Of a stretch of DNA of 64,000 nt, positions 25,263-34,750 are shown one piece after another. Below the pieces are notes generated by a model. The model was not told where the DNA came from. It made no database searches and saw nothing but the letters and a program-made list of their open reading frames with translations. Numbering within the stretch: position 1 is the first letter of the stretch; every line of letters starts with the position of its first letter. The DNA lies in contig JAIQZU010000029.1 in assembly GCA_021776915.1 (NCBI GenBank), positions 1-64,000 on the forward strand, in the 5' to 3' direction. The position numbers were made by a program, and so were the translations under genes. The stretch is from Candidatus Scalindua sp. (GTDB lineage Bacteria; Planctomycetota; Brocadiia; Brocadiales; Scalinduaceae).

Positions 25263-26237
25263 ATGGACGAAAAGAACCGTATAGATACGTTAAGTGACAT
25301 AAAAATCTTTACTGGAAACGCAAACCGTGCGCTTGTGAGCAAAGTATGTGACTATCTCTCGATTCCACTTGGCAATGCCACTGTGGGGAGATTTCCAGAT
25401 GGTGAAATAGACGTTAAGGTTGATGAAGACGTGCGTGGGTCGGATATATTTATTATTCAACCTACATGCCCGCCGGTAAATGATAGCCTTGCGGAATTAT
25501 TAATCTTGATAGACTGTTTTAAAAGGGCATCTTCAGCCAGGATAACTGCTGTTTTGCCTTACTACGGATACGCAAGAAAAGACAGAAAGGATGAAGGCCG
25601 GGTACCAATTACGGCAAAGCTGGTTGCAAACCTTATAACTATAGCTGGCGCAGACAGGTTACTCACAATGGACTTGCATGCAGCACAGATACAGGGGTTT
25701 TTTGATATACCGGTAGACCATCTTCTTGCGTTCCCTGTCATTTCAGATTATTACAGGAAGAAGGATTTATCTGATTTTGTGGTAGTTTCTCCTGATGTGG
25801 GTGGAATTAAAATAGCAAGGTTATATTCAAACCACCTGAACATGAGGTTGGCAGTAGTTGATAAAAGACGGTATGGTCCAGAAGAAATAGAAGTTGGGTT
25901 TGTTATCGGTGACGTAGAAGGTAGAAATGCAATCATAATCGATGATTTAATTGCTACCGGAGGCTCCATATGCCAGGCGGCAAAGGTGTTGAAGGAAAAG
26001 GGTGCTAAAGATATTTACGTGGGAGCAACGCACCCGGTATTATGTGGAGCTGCAGTTGAAAAGCTGAAAGAAGCTCCAATCAAGGAAATAGCGGTAACAG
26101 ATACTATTCCTTTGAACGAACATGCAAAAAGTTTAGGCGCAAAGATTAAGGTCTTATCTGTATCAAGCCTTTTGGGTGAAGCAATAAAGAGAATCCATAC
26201 TAATACGTCAATTAGTTCAATGTTTACGGAACAGTAA
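25263..26237 (+). CDS. prs: Ribose-phosphate pyrophosphokinase
   Basis: Prs makes PRPP from ribose 5-phosphate and ATP for purine, pyrimidine, His, Trp and NAD synthesis. At 324 residues it is slightly longer than usual through a short N-terminal extension. Motifs: FPDGEIDVKVDEDVRG, YYGYARKDRKDEGRVPI, TMDLHAAQIQGFFDIP, VVSPDVGGIKIAR and the PRPP loop AIIIDDLIATGGSI. It opens the prs-rplY-pth run. A short AT-rich leader precedes the ATG and no strong ribosome site is seen. Confidence 0.97.
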   Translation: MDEKNRIDTLSDIKIFTGNANRALVSKVCDYLSIPLGNATVGRFPDGEIDVKVDEDVRGSDIFIIQPTCPPVNDSLAELLILIDCFKRASSARITAVLPYYGYARKDRKDEGRVPITAKLVANLITIAGADRLLTMDLHAAQIQGFFDIPVDHLLAFPVISDYYRKKDLSDFVVVSPDVGGIKIARLYSNHLNMRLAVVDKRRYGPEEIEVGFVIGDVEGRNAIIIDDLIATGGSICQAAKVLKEKGAKDIYVGATHPVLCGAAVEKLKEAPIKEIAVTDTIPLNEHAKSLGAKIKVLSVSSLLGEAIKRIHTNTSISSMFTEQ

Positions 26238-26286
26238 ACTATAATTTTTCAGTTTTAAATTTTTTAAGATATTTAAGAAAGATCAA

Positions 26287-26928
26287 ATGGAAACGCAACA
26301 ACTACAGGTAGAAATAAGAAAAAACATTGGTTCTCTGAAAGCGCGAAAAAACAGAAAATCAGGCTTAATACCCGCTATCATGTACGGACACAAACAGGAA
26401 AATATGATGTTCCTGCTAAACGAAAAGGAATTTTCTGCAGCTCTCAATGCCGAGGTTAAAATGGTTAATTTGAAGTGGGATAGCTCAGAGGAGACAGCGC
26501 TTATTAAAGATGTACAATTTGATACATTTGGGAAAAAAATATTACATGTTGACTTTGTCAGGACTGCCTTAACAGAAAAAGTGACAACTCATGTACATGT
26601 TGTATTATACGGAATTCCACAAGGGGTCAAAGAGGGAGGCATCTTAGACCATGCACTGAAAGAAGTTGAGATAGAGTGCCTTCCGACAGAAATCCCAAAA
26701 AATATTCGTATCAATATTTCAGAACTGGCTATCGGCGATACTATACATATAAGTGATATAGAACTCCCTGTGAATACTAAAGTCATAGGGAATCCGGATG
26801 CCGTTGTTGTATCTGTCCATCTTGCTACAGAAGAGAAAGAAACGCCTGAAGAAGAAACATCGTCCGAACCAGAAATAATTAGTGCCCGCAAACCGGAAAA
26901 AGAGGAAGAGTCAAAAAACAAGGATTGA
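26287..26928 (+). CDS. rplY: Ribosomal protein bL25, CTC (TL5) form
   Basis: The 213-residue protein is the long CTC form: an N-terminal 5S-rRNA-binding L25 domain (VEIRKNIGSLKARKNRKSGL, IPAIMYG) and a C-terminal beta domain (LTEKVTTHVHVVLYGIPQGV, EVEIECLPTEIPKNIRINIS), then an acidic Glu-rich tail. It binds 5S rRNA at the central protuberance. The stop overlaps the pth start (TGATG). Confidence 0.95.
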   Translation: METQQLQVEIRKNIGSLKARKNRKSGLIPAIMYGHKQENMMFLLNEKEFSAALNAEVKMVNLKWDSSEETALIKDVQFDTFGKKILHVDFVRTALTEKVTTHVHVVLYGIPQGVKEGGILDHALKEVEIECLPTEIPKNIRINISELAIGDTIHISDIELPVNTKVIGNPDAVVVSVHLATEEKETPEEETSSEPEIISARKPEKEEESKNKD

Positions 26929-27482
26929 TGAAAATTGTTATTGGTCTTGGAAATCCGGGGACAAAATATACAAAGACCAGGCACAACATTGGATTCATGG
27001 TTATTGACAAATTTCTCAAGGGCTGTAATGTAAGTTCTACAAAGAAATATCACGATTCTATCGTAAACAAATGCCTTATGGAAGGTGAAGAAATACTTTT
27101 TGTAAAGCCTCAGTTATTTATGAATCTAAGCGGTATCCCTGCAAAAAGAATCGCAGAAAAGCATAATTGCAGCCTGAACGAAATACTTGTAATTCTGGAT
27201 GATATTAATCTCCCTTTGGGTAAAGTCAGAATAAGGGAAAAAGGAAGCAGTGGTGGGCACAATGGGTTGAAATCAATCTCAGATCATTTGAAAACCACAA
27301 ATTTTCCCAGGTTAAGGATCGGCATAGGAAACGAATCCTCAGAAGACACAAAGGATTTTGTCCTATCGCGTTTTGCAAGAGACGAAAAAGAGGTGATAGA
27401 AGACGCTTTAGATAAGGCATGTAATGCAATAAGATATTGGATTACAACAGACATTAACAATTGTAAGAGTATGATTAACTAG
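26928..27482 (+). CDS. pth: Peptidyl-tRNA hydrolase
   Basis: Pth releases peptides from peptidyl-tRNAs that dropped off the ribosome. The ATG at 26928 shares one base with the rplY stop, giving 184 residues. Conserved features are GLGNPGTKYTKTRHNIGF (N10, H20 catalytic), KPQLFMNLSG, LDDINLPLG and the GGHNGLKSI motif followed by FPRLRIGIG. The classic GRxR... lid is present as KVRIREKGSSGGHNG. It is translationally coupled to rplY. Confidence 0.96.
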   Translation: MKIVIGLGNPGTKYTKTRHNIGFMVIDKFLKGCNVSSTKKYHDSIVNKCLMEGEEILFVKPQLFMNLSGIPAKRIAEKHNCSLNEILVILDDINLPLGKVRIREKGSSGGHNGLKSISDHLKTTNFPRLRIGIGNESSEDTKDFVLSRFARDEKEVIEDALDKACNAIRYWITTDINNCKSMIN

Positions 27483-27496
27483 GAGGGAGAATAATC

Positions 27497-27880
27497 TTGA
27501 GATTATATGAAGGTATGTTCATAATTAGCGATACAATTGCAGGCGCAGATTGGGAAGGCGCTGTCAATCATATCCATGATCTTTTGAAAAACAGAGGTGC
27601 TGAAATCCTTGACAGTCAAAAGTGGGATGAAAGAAAATTTGCATATAAACTTAAAGGGCACAAACGGGGCGCTTACTTACTGACATATTTTAATGCGCCT
27701 GAAGACTCTATAATACATATAAAAAGGGATTTGCAACTTTCAGACAATGTATTAAGATCCCTGATTGTCAAGACAGATAAAGTTGGAGAACCGAAGGCTG
27801 AAGATACTGAAAAACCTGAAGAAAAACCCGTTGTTACTGAAAGCGAGAACACAAGCCCTGCACCAGTAGCATCTGAATAG
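27497..27880 (+). CDS. rpsF: Ribosomal protein bS6
   Basis: The 127-residue protein (MRLYEGMFIISDTIAGADWE, then KWDERKFAYKLKGHKRGAYL) is bS6 with an acidic C-terminal tail. The start appears to be TTG, preceded by a strong AGGAGGGAG site 7 bases away; no ATG is near the expected N-terminus. It begins the rpsF-ssb-rpsR-rplI order that is conserved in many bacteria. Confidence 0.95.
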   Translation: MRLYEGMFIISDTIAGADWEGAVNHIHDLLKNRGAEILDSQKWDERKFAYKLKGHKRGAYLLTYFNAPEDSIIHIKRDLQLSDNVLRSLIVKTDKVGEPKAEDTEKPEEKPVVTESENTSPAPVASE

Positions 27881-27940
27881 TCGTATGGTCTTCAGCAGAC
27901 AGAATATATACTAAGTAAAAAGTTCGCAAGGAAAAGAAAT

Positions 27941-28369
27941 ATGGCTAACCTTAACAAAATCTTTCTAATAGGAAATCTCACTAGAGACCCTGAGTTGAGA
28001 TATACACCAAGCGGTACAGCAATTGCCAGTTTTGGAATTGCCGTCAACAGGAACTGGAAAGGACAAAATGGAGAAAAGAAGGAAGAAGTATGTTTTGTAG
28101 ATATAAATATGTTTGGCAGGCGCGCTGAAGTCATAAATGAATACTTTAGTAAAGGGAATCCAATATTTATCGAAGGACGTCTGCAATTTCAACAATGGGA
28201 AACTAAAGACGGTCAAAAGCGCAGCACCTTGCGTGTAGTAGCCGAAGATTTTCAATTTTTAGGTAAAACTAGAAAAGGTGAAGGGGCGGATACCCCTGAA
28301 GAACCGGAGTACAACAACAAACAATCTATGCCGCCAACTGACATTAACGACGAAGAAATACCATTTTAG
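27941..28369 (+). CDS. ssb: Single-stranded DNA-binding protein
   Basis: This 142-residue protein has the OB fold of SSB (NKIFLIGNLTRDPELRYTPS, IASFGIAVNR, FVDINMFGRRAEVINEYFSKG, IFIEGRLQFQQW) and the acidic tip DINDEEIPF that binds partner proteins such as RecQ and PriA. It coats ssDNA in replication and repair. It lies between rpsF and rpsR as in many bacteria. Confidence 0.97.
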   Translation: MANLNKIFLIGNLTRDPELRYTPSGTAIASFGIAVNRNWKGQNGEKKEEVCFVDINMFGRRAEVINEYFSKGNPIFIEGRLQFQQWETKDGQKRSTLRVVAEDFQFLGKTRKGEGADTPEEPEYNNKQSMPPTDINDEEIPF

Positions 28370-28408
28370 AAAATAGCATTTATAACAACTTTAAAAAGAA
28401 CTGTATTA

Positions 28409-28669
28409 ATGAAACGAAAAAAATTTCAAAAAAAGAAGACATACGAAACAACACACAAGAAAAAGAAATACCAGGAATTTACTACAAAGTGCCGCTTTTG
28501 CAGATCGAGGGTAGACTCGGTCGATTATAAAGACATGCATTATTTGCAAAAGCTGGTAGGAAGTCAGGGGAAACTGCTCTCAAAGAAACGTTCAGGGAAC
28601 TGCACGAAACACCAGCGCTCTGTCAAGACTGCCCTGAAAAGAGCCAGGCATATGGCATTACTGTCTTGA
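28409..28669 (+). CDS. rpsR: Ribosomal protein bS18
   Basis: The 86-residue protein has the bS18 core VDSVDYKDMHYLQKLVGSQG, LLSKKRSGNCTKHQRSVKTA and LKRARHMALL, after a Lys-rich start. It contains CRFC (residues 28-31) and one later Cys (NCTKHQ), resembling the zinc-binding C+ form of bS18. It packs against bS6 in the 30S platform, consistent with its nearness to rpsF. Confidence 0.96.
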   Translation: MKRKKFQKKKTYETTHKKKKYQEFTTKCRFCRSRVDSVDYKDMHYLQKLVGSQGKLLSKKRSGNCTKHQRSVKTALKRARHMALLS

Positions 28670-28777
28670 GTTGAGTAAATTTCACTTAAAAACTGGGGAT
28701 AAATGCATTCTCACCCGGTCTATTTATTACAGCTAAATCAGCTTGTACCGATATACAAGTTATAGGATCAATTACAC

Positions 28778-29296
28778 ATGAAAATATTACTAAAAAAAGA
28801 TATACAGAAATTAGGAAAGACTGGAGACGTAGTTGATGTGGCAAATGGTTATGCAAGAAATTATCTATTGCCTAAAAAGTTTGCAACAACTGTAACCCAG
28901 GGAAACGTTGAACAGATCAAGTTTCAAAGAATGAAAAACGAGGAAAAGCAAAAAGAAGAAATTAAGAACCTCCAGGTATTAGCAGATGAAATTTCAAATG
29001 TATCATGCACTATAACTGTCAAAACAAACAAAGAAGGAAAGCTTTTTGGTTCTGTAACTGCGAATCATATTGCAGAAGCACTGTCTGAAAAAGGGTATCA
29101 AATTAACGAGAATATGGTAATCCTTGAAACACCGATCAAAAAATGCGATCTATACAATGTAACTGTGATGTTGCATCCTGAGGTAAAAGCACAATGCAGA
29201 ATATGGATTGTAAGTGAATCTGAAAAACCAGCAGACCCCCAGATAGAACCATCTAAATCTCCTTCTGAAAACAACCAGGAAACAGACAAAAATTAA
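28778..29296 (+). CDS. rplI: Ribosomal protein bL9
   Basis: The 172-residue protein shows the bL9 N-terminal signature MKILLKKDIQKLGKTGDVVD followed by VANGYARNYLLPKKFA, the long connecting helix, and the C-terminal domain with LFGSVTANHIAEAL. A Ser/Glu/Asn-rich tail of about 24 residues is extra. The protein helps keep the reading frame on the ribosome. Confidence 0.96.
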   Translation: MKILLKKDIQKLGKTGDVVDVANGYARNYLLPKKFATTVTQGNVEQIKFQRMKNEEKQKEEIKNLQVLADEISNVSCTITVKTNKEGKLFGSVTANHIAEALSEKGYQINENMVILETPIKKCDLYNVTVMLHPEVKAQCRIWIVSESEKPADPQIEPSKSPSENNQETDKN

Positions 29297-29359
29297 CCAC
29301 AAATTATATCCTGTTTTGGTTACCATTCATAAAACTGCAAACAGACTAAAACAAAAATA

Positions 29360-30706
29360 ATGGCAACTGCACTAATACAAGAAAAGGCACAACCATTCAA
29401 TATAGAAGCTGAAACAAGTGTACTCGGCTGTATGCTAATAGATAATGAAGCGATTGATCTTGTTACAGAGATGTTAAGCACAGACAACTTCTACAAAACC
29501 TCTCATCAGTATATTTTTGATACTATCGTAAATCTATATAATAAGAACAACGCAGTTGATCTTGTTATTTTGAAAGATGAACTCAAAAAGCAATCTTTAC
29601 TTGAGAAGGTAGGCGGTGCAGAGTATTTGATGGCATTAGAAGAATCAGTCCCACTAGCCTCAAATGTAGAATATTACGCAAAGATTGTTCGAGAAAAGAC
29701 AATAAAAAGAGACTTGATTACTGCAACTGCAAAGATTCAGCAGGAGGCATATAATGATTCTCTGGAATCCGACGAACTTTTAGATATAGCCGAAAAAGAG
29801 ATATTTGACATAACGCAGCGTAAATTTTCCTCCCCAACAACAAAACTATTCAACATACTTCATGATACATTCGACCACATTAGCAATTTGCACGACAGAG
29901 AGGGTAGGTTAACCGGAGTATCAACTGGTTACTACGACCTGGACGATATAACTTCAGGTCTTCAAAAATCTGAGTTAATAATTATAGCGGCAAGGCCAAG
30001 TATGGGGAAATCAAGTTTAGTCTTAAATATTGCGGAACATGCCGGCACAAAAGAGAAAAATCCAACATTAATTTTCTCGATGGAAATGTCGGCCCAGCAG
30101 GTAGCACAAAATATGTTGTGTGCTACCGCAAAGATAGATGCACATCTTCTGCGTACAGGCAAACTTGACGACAATCAATTTTCCAACCTCTCCTTAGCTA
30201 TGGGAGACTTATCAGAATCGGAAATATACATCGACGACACTCCCGGGCTTGGCCTCCTTGAACTACGCGCCAAGGCCAGACGCCTTAAAATACAACATAA
30301 TATTCAGATGATTATTATTGATTATTTACAATTAATGGAGGGGAGACAAGCAGAAAACAGGCAGCAGGAAATATCCGGTATCTCAAGAGGCCTGAAGGCA
30401 TTGGCCAGAGAATTAGAGGTGCCGGTGATTGCTGTTTCCCAATTGAATCGCTCAGTAGAAACACGGGAAGGACATACACCAAGAATGTCCGACCTGCGAG
30501 AATCAGGATCTATTGAACAAGATGCTGATGTTATTATACTATTACACAGAGAAGACTATTACGACCCAACTAAAAGACCGGGTGAGGTTGATCTGAACAT
30601 AGCAAAACAGAGAAACGGACCGACTGGTAAGGTGAAACTCACTTTCCTGCGGGAAATTTTAAGATTCGAAAATTACCAACATAATACTTCGTCAGAGGTG
30701 AACTAA
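29360..30706 (+). CDS. dnaB: Replicative DNA helicase DnaB
   Basis: The 448-residue protein has the DnaB N-terminal domain (NIEAETSVLGCMLIDNEAID), linker, and RecA-like motor with Walker A ARPSMGKSS (about 213-221), IIIDYLQLMEG, SQLNRSVETR, MSDLRESGSIEQDAD and the Arg finger region. DnaB unwinds DNA at the fork. The usual order rplI-dnaB is kept. No intein is present. Confidence 0.97.
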   Translation: MATALIQEKAQPFNIEAETSVLGCMLIDNEAIDLVTEMLSTDNFYKTSHQYIFDTIVNLYNKNNAVDLVILKDELKKQSLLEKVGGAEYLMALEESVPLASNVEYYAKIVREKTIKRDLITATAKIQQEAYNDSLESDELLDIAEKEIFDITQRKFSSPTTKLFNILHDTFDHISNLHDREGRLTGVSTGYYDLDDITSGLQKSELIIIAARPSMGKSSLVLNIAEHAGTKEKNPTLIFSMEMSAQQVAQNMLCATAKIDAHLLRTGKLDDNQFSNLSLAMGDLSESEIYIDDTPGLGLLELRAKARRLKIQHNIQMIIIDYLQLMEGRQAENRQQEISGISRGLKALARELEVPVIAVSQLNRSVETREGHTPRMSDLRESGSIEQDADVIILLHREDYYDPTKRPGEVDLNIAKQRNGPTGKVKLTFLREILRFENYQHNTSSEVN

Positions 30707-30710
30707 ATTT

Positions 30711-33065
30711 ATGTCTTGCAAATATATAATTTTAGCTGTTGTTTTCGTTATCTTTCTTCCTCTGAAGAGCTATAGCCTGATAAATGCACAGGAAAACGAA
30801 ACAACACAGGTTTCCATAAAGAAGATTGAATTTAAAGGCAATCACAGAATAAGTGGTAATACAATAAACGCTGCCATAAAAACTAATGAAGGAGATATTT
30901 ACGATCCGCAAGCAATAAGCCAGGATGTTGATGCTATCTGGCTGTTGGGTTTCTTCGATAATATAGAGGTAGAAGTGGAACCGTATGAAGATGGAATCAA
31001 AATAATCTTCCTTGTATCAGAGCGCCCTGTTGTAAAAAACATAAATTTTACAGGTAACACGAAGGTTAAGACAAAGAAACTCAGAGAAGCCGTAGAATTA
31101 AAAGAGGGTGATTATTTAAAACAATATCTACTCAAACTAAGCGAAGATAAAATCCTGGAAATTTACCAGGCAAAAGGATTTCATTTTATCAATGTCAAGA
31201 GTGAAGAGAAAAAAACAGATGGTTATGTTGATATAATATTCAATATTCAGGAAGGATCTAAGGTCTATATAAAAGAGATAAGCTTTGAAGGAAACAAAAC
31301 CTTCTCTGATATAAGGCTTTCTAAAATAATTTCTACTAAAAGAAGGAAGTTTCCTCGCTTTCTCTTCTCTGGCAAATTTGATAAAAACAAATTTAATGAA
31401 GATATTGAAAAAATAAAGGGATTTTATGGAAGTGGGGGGTGGTTAGATACCGATGTAAAATGGAAAGAGCAATACAGCCCTGATAAATCAAAAATATTCC
31501 TTAATGTTTTAATAGATGAAGGGGAAAGGTACCATGTTGATACTATAAACATAAAAGGAAATAAACTTTTCACAAACACTGAAATTGGTAATATCCTTGA
31601 ATTAAAGAAAGGGAGCGCCTTCCTGCCGGAATCTCTTCAAAAAGATACTCAAAAGATACAGAAGGCTTATGGCAGGCAAGGTTATATCAATGCAAATGTG
31701 AAAACCGACTATACATATAAAGAGGTTGAACCCATAATAGATATAACCTATGATATTCGAGAGAATGAAAGATTTTTTATTGAGAAAGTTATAATTTCCG
31801 GTAATGACAAGACAAAAGACACTGTTATACGCAGGGAACTGCTCTTTCTCCCCGGAGAAAGACTTGATACCGAAAAAGTCGAGATCAGCGAACAAAGGTT
31901 AACAGGCACAGGGTACTTCGATACGGAATCCGGCACACCAACTGAAATAACTTATGAACCTGGCACAAAACATAATACTAAAAACGTAATAGTAAATGTA
32001 AAAGAAGGAAGGACCGGATTATTAAGATTTGGCGGAGGCTTTGGCGCCAATGCCGGCCTCTTTGCAGATGTTTCATATACTGACAAAAACTTTGATATAT
32101 TTGACCTGCCTAAAGACTGGAAAGACTTTATTTCTGGCAATGCATTTCGTGGTGCAGGACATGTGGTAACATTAAGATTTAGCCCGGGACTTCAAAGAAC
32201 AGAAGGACTGTTCTCTTTTCAAAATCCCTCTGTTTATGACACAGGTTATAGTCTTGGTTTCAGCGCTAATATCTTCAGGCGTGCGAGGGAAGATTATGAT
32301 GAGGAAAGGAAAGGAATAACAGTAAGCGTTGGCAAGCAGGTACTCAAGGGATTGAGATTAACGCTTACCCCAAACTTCGAAGTAATCGGAGTACAAAACG
32401 TTGACGGCAATGCACCTCAAACTGTAAAAGATATAGAAGGGAGCAGTGCCAAATTAAGTCTGGAACTAAGCGCAAATTTAGACAGGAGAAACAGCCGTTT
32501 CTTCACTACCAAAGGTTATCAAATTACTTCAACTATTGAAGTCGCAGGACTTGATGTAGACATAGTGAAGTTTGTAACAAAGGGCAAAAAATATCATACT
32601 ATTTTCGACTTTGCTAATTGGGGCAAACATGTCCTCTCATACGAAGGAACCTTAGGCATAGTAGAATCAACTACCGGTGAAGGGGTACCGATCTTCGAAC
32701 GACTATTTGCAGGAGGATCTAATTCCATTCGAGGTTTCAGCTTCAGAGGTGTTGGGCCAATTGACCCTGTAGGCAAAGAACAAATCGGTGGCAAGGTATT
32801 GATTCTTGGATCAGCTGAATACACCATGCCAGTTTACAGTGAAATGGTAAGAAGTGCATTCTTTATAGATGCAGGAAAAGCTGATACCGATGTAAATGAT
32901 ATAAATCTCAACAACCTGCGAGCTACACTGGGCTTTGGCTTAAGGGTGCGTGTACCTTTCTTAGGAAACTCAGTAGTCGCTGTTGACTTTGGCTTTCCGT
33001 TTATAAGTAAAAGTGAGGACGACGAACAAACTATAACATTTAATATGGGAGGAAATGGGCTTTAA
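30711..33065 (+). CDS. bamA: Outer membrane protein assembly factor BamA
   Basis: The 784-residue protein has a signal peptide (about 1-27, ending SLINAQEN), POTRA domains (first VSIKKIEFKGNHRISGNTIN; later VKNINFTGNTKVKTKKLREA, VYIKEISFEGNKTFS and others, about five by eye) and a C-terminal barrel with RLFAGGSNSIRGFSFRGVGP, the conserved xRGF loop motif. BamA inserts beta-barrel proteins in the outer membrane, so this cell has one. The C-terminal residue is Leu, not the usual aromatic. It follows dnaB by 4 bp and begins the envelope block. Confidence 0.95.
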   Translation: MSCKYIILAVVFVIFLPLKSYSLINAQENETTQVSIKKIEFKGNHRISGNTINAAIKTNEGDIYDPQAISQDVDAIWLLGFFDNIEVEVEPYEDGIKIIFLVSERPVVKNINFTGNTKVKTKKLREAVELKEGDYLKQYLLKLSEDKILEIYQAKGFHFINVKSEEKKTDGYVDIIFNIQEGSKVYIKEISFEGNKTFSDIRLSKIISTKRRKFPRFLFSGKFDKNKFNEDIEKIKGFYGSGGWLDTDVKWKEQYSPDKSKIFLNVLIDEGERYHVDTINIKGNKLFTNTEIGNILELKKGSAFLPESLQKDTQKIQKAYGRQGYINANVKTDYTYKEVEPIIDITYDIRENERFFIEKVIISGNDKTKDTVIRRELLFLPGERLDTEKVEISEQRLTGTGYFDTESGTPTEITYEPGTKHNTKNVIVNVKEGRTGLLRFGGGFGANAGLFADVSYTDKNFDIFDLPKDWKDFISGNAFRGAGHVVTLRFSPGLQRTEGLFSFQNPSVYDTGYSLGFSANIFRRAREDYDEERKGITVSVGKQVLKGLRLTLTPNFEVIGVQNVDGNAPQTVKDIEGSSAKLSLELSANLDRRNSRFFTTKGYQITSTIEVAGLDVDIVKFVTKGKKYHTIFDFANWGKHVLSYEGTLGIVESTTGEGVPIFERLFAGGSNSIRGFSFRGVGPIDPVGKEQIGGKVLILGSAEYTMPVYSEMVRSAFFIDAGKADTDVNDINLNNLRATLGFGLRVRVPFLGNSVVAVDFGFPFISKSEDDEQTITFNMGGNGL

Positions 33066-33122
33066 AAAAACCATTTATTACCTATTTCTTTAGAAATCAG
33101 GACAGGAAAGGAATCGACTATT

Positions 33123-33737
33123 ATGAAAAATTCATTTGTAAGAATACCAAATTTGTGCTTAGTATTAGTTTTGCTGGTAAGTATCACCACTCTGAATATT
33201 ATTCCCGTAACCGCTGAGACAAAAGGGTTTAAGATAGGTATAGTTGACATAAGTGGAGTATTTGAAAAGTATGAAAAAAGAAAAAATTTAGACCAGGGCC
33301 TGAAAGATTTAGAAAAAGAGTTTCAAGATGAGATAAACAAGAAAAGGAAGGAAATGATAGATCTGGACGAGGAGACACAGCTACTGGATTTAGGTAGTGA
33401 AACCAGAAGGAAGAATGAAGATATGCTGGAAAAAAAGAATGTAGAGCTGGAAGGTTATGCAAAATTTGCAGAAAGACAACTGCTTAAAAGATACAAAACT
33501 TTCTTCGAACAAATCTATGCTGAAGTAATAAAAATGGTTGAAAAAATCGGGGATAAAGAGAGCTATGATCTCATTATCAAGAAAGAGGAACCAGATCTGA
33601 ATAGTGGACAAATTTCTGATCTTCAATTTAAGATAGGAATTAGAACTGTATTATACCACTCAAAAGCCGTTGACATTACGGCAAGTGTAGTTGAACATTT
33701 AAATTCAGAATATTCCAAAGAAAAAGGAAAGAAATAA
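33123..33737 (+). CDS. OmpH/Skp-family periplasmic chaperone
   Basis: The 204-residue protein has a signal peptide (about 1-31, ending VTAET), then FKIGIVDISGVFEKYEKRKN and long charged helices (KDLEKEFQDEINKKRKEMID), the Skp tentacle pattern. Skp trimers hold unfolded outer-membrane proteins. The position after bamA and before lpxC is the classical context of this gene. Confidence 0.88.
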   Translation: MKNSFVRIPNLCLVLVLLVSITTLNIIPVTAETKGFKIGIVDISGVFEKYEKRKNLDQGLKDLEKEFQDEINKKRKEMIDLDEETQLLDLGSETRRKNEDMLEKKNVELEGYAKFAERQLLKRYKTFFEQIYAEVIKMVEKIGDKESYDLIIKKEEPDLNSGQISDLQFKIGIRTVLYHSKAVDITASVVEHLNSEYSKEKGKK

Positions 33738-33745
33738 AATAAAAT

Positions 33746-34618
33746 TTGAACAACCAACAAAAAACAATCTCAAGGATAGTAGAGTACTCTGGAATAGGAC
33801 TGTTTACCGGCGAGGAAGTTAAACTTCGCTTTAAACCTGCTCCAGCAAACACTGGCATTAATTTCAAACGTACAGACATTGCAAGCCAACCAAAGGTATC
33901 GGCAAATGTCGAAACACTCTCTGGCTCAAAGCGGCTCATATCATTAGGAGAAAAGGGAGCCGGCGTAAAAAGTATAGAGCATTTAATGGCAGCTTTAGCC
34001 GGACTGGGTATCGATAATATAGAAATTGAAATCAACGGCAATGAAGTACCGGCAGGGGACGGGAGTTCTCTTTTGTTTATGCAACTGCTGAAAGGTACAG
34101 GAATTAAAACTCTTGAGGAACCAAAAAACATTTTCTGCCTACAGGAAGAATTAAAAGTAAGCGACGGTGAAGCAAGCATACTAGCGTTACCATATGACAA
34201 AGGGCTATCCCTTTCTTATATCCTTGATTTCAACGGGTCATTCCTTAACAGACAATGTTTTGAAATTGAAATGACAGAAAATAATTTTAGCACGGAAATT
34301 GCGCCTGCAAGGACATTTGGACTTAGCACAATTATTGAAGAATACAAAAAGCTGGGATGGGGAAAAGGAGTAACTGACGAAAACAGTCTTATCTTGCATG
34401 AGGACGGTACAATAACAAAACCCTTGTCAATGTCCCCTGCAAAACTGCGGTTTCCAAATGAATGCGTCAGGCATAAGATACTGGACATTATAGGCGATCT
34501 TTATCTGACTAATCTTACATTGCACGCTCGTATAGTTGCAACTAAATCAGGACACTATCTAAACACATGTATGGCCGAAAAAATCTTTGAAAGTTCTAAA
34601 AAACAAGTACACAATTAA
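33746..34618 (+). CDS. lpxC: UDP-3-O-acyl-N-acetylglucosamine deacetylase LpxC
   Basis: LpxC catalyses the committed step of lipid A synthesis. The 290-residue protein has SIEHLMAALAGLGIDN (first Zn ligand His) and HKILDIIGDLYL (HxxxD, further Zn ligands and catalytic residues), plus PARTFG. The start seems to be TTG 33746, 8 bp after ompH. In many Bacteroidetes and planctomycete relatives lpxC is fused to fabZ; here it is not fused, and no fabZ lies before lpxA. Confidence 0.95.
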   Translation: MNNQQKTISRIVEYSGIGLFTGEEVKLRFKPAPANTGINFKRTDIASQPKVSANVETLSGSKRLISLGEKGAGVKSIEHLMAALAGLGIDNIEIEINGNEVPAGDGSSLLFMQLLKGTGIKTLEEPKNIFCLQEELKVSDGEASILALPYDKGLSLSYILDFNGSFLNRQCFEIEMTENNFSTEIAPARTFGLSTIIEEYKKLGWGKGVTDENSLILHEDGTITKPLSMSPAKLRFPNECVRHKILDIIGDLYLTNLTLHARIVATKSGHYLNTCMAEKIFESSKKQVHN

Positions 34619-34750
34619 GCCAAAGCACGCCACATTATTTTATTTATTGTACAATCCAATTGACTTGCGGCAAGGCACATTATAGTTTTTGTTTAGAATA
34701 AAGTTCTTTTGGCATTATTTCTATTACAAATCCAAATAAACAGAAAACAA

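Noticed and set aside
34709-34750. Upstream extension of lpxA
   Set aside because: The 14 extra residues do not resemble LpxA, and the ATG at 34751 gives the usual N-terminus.
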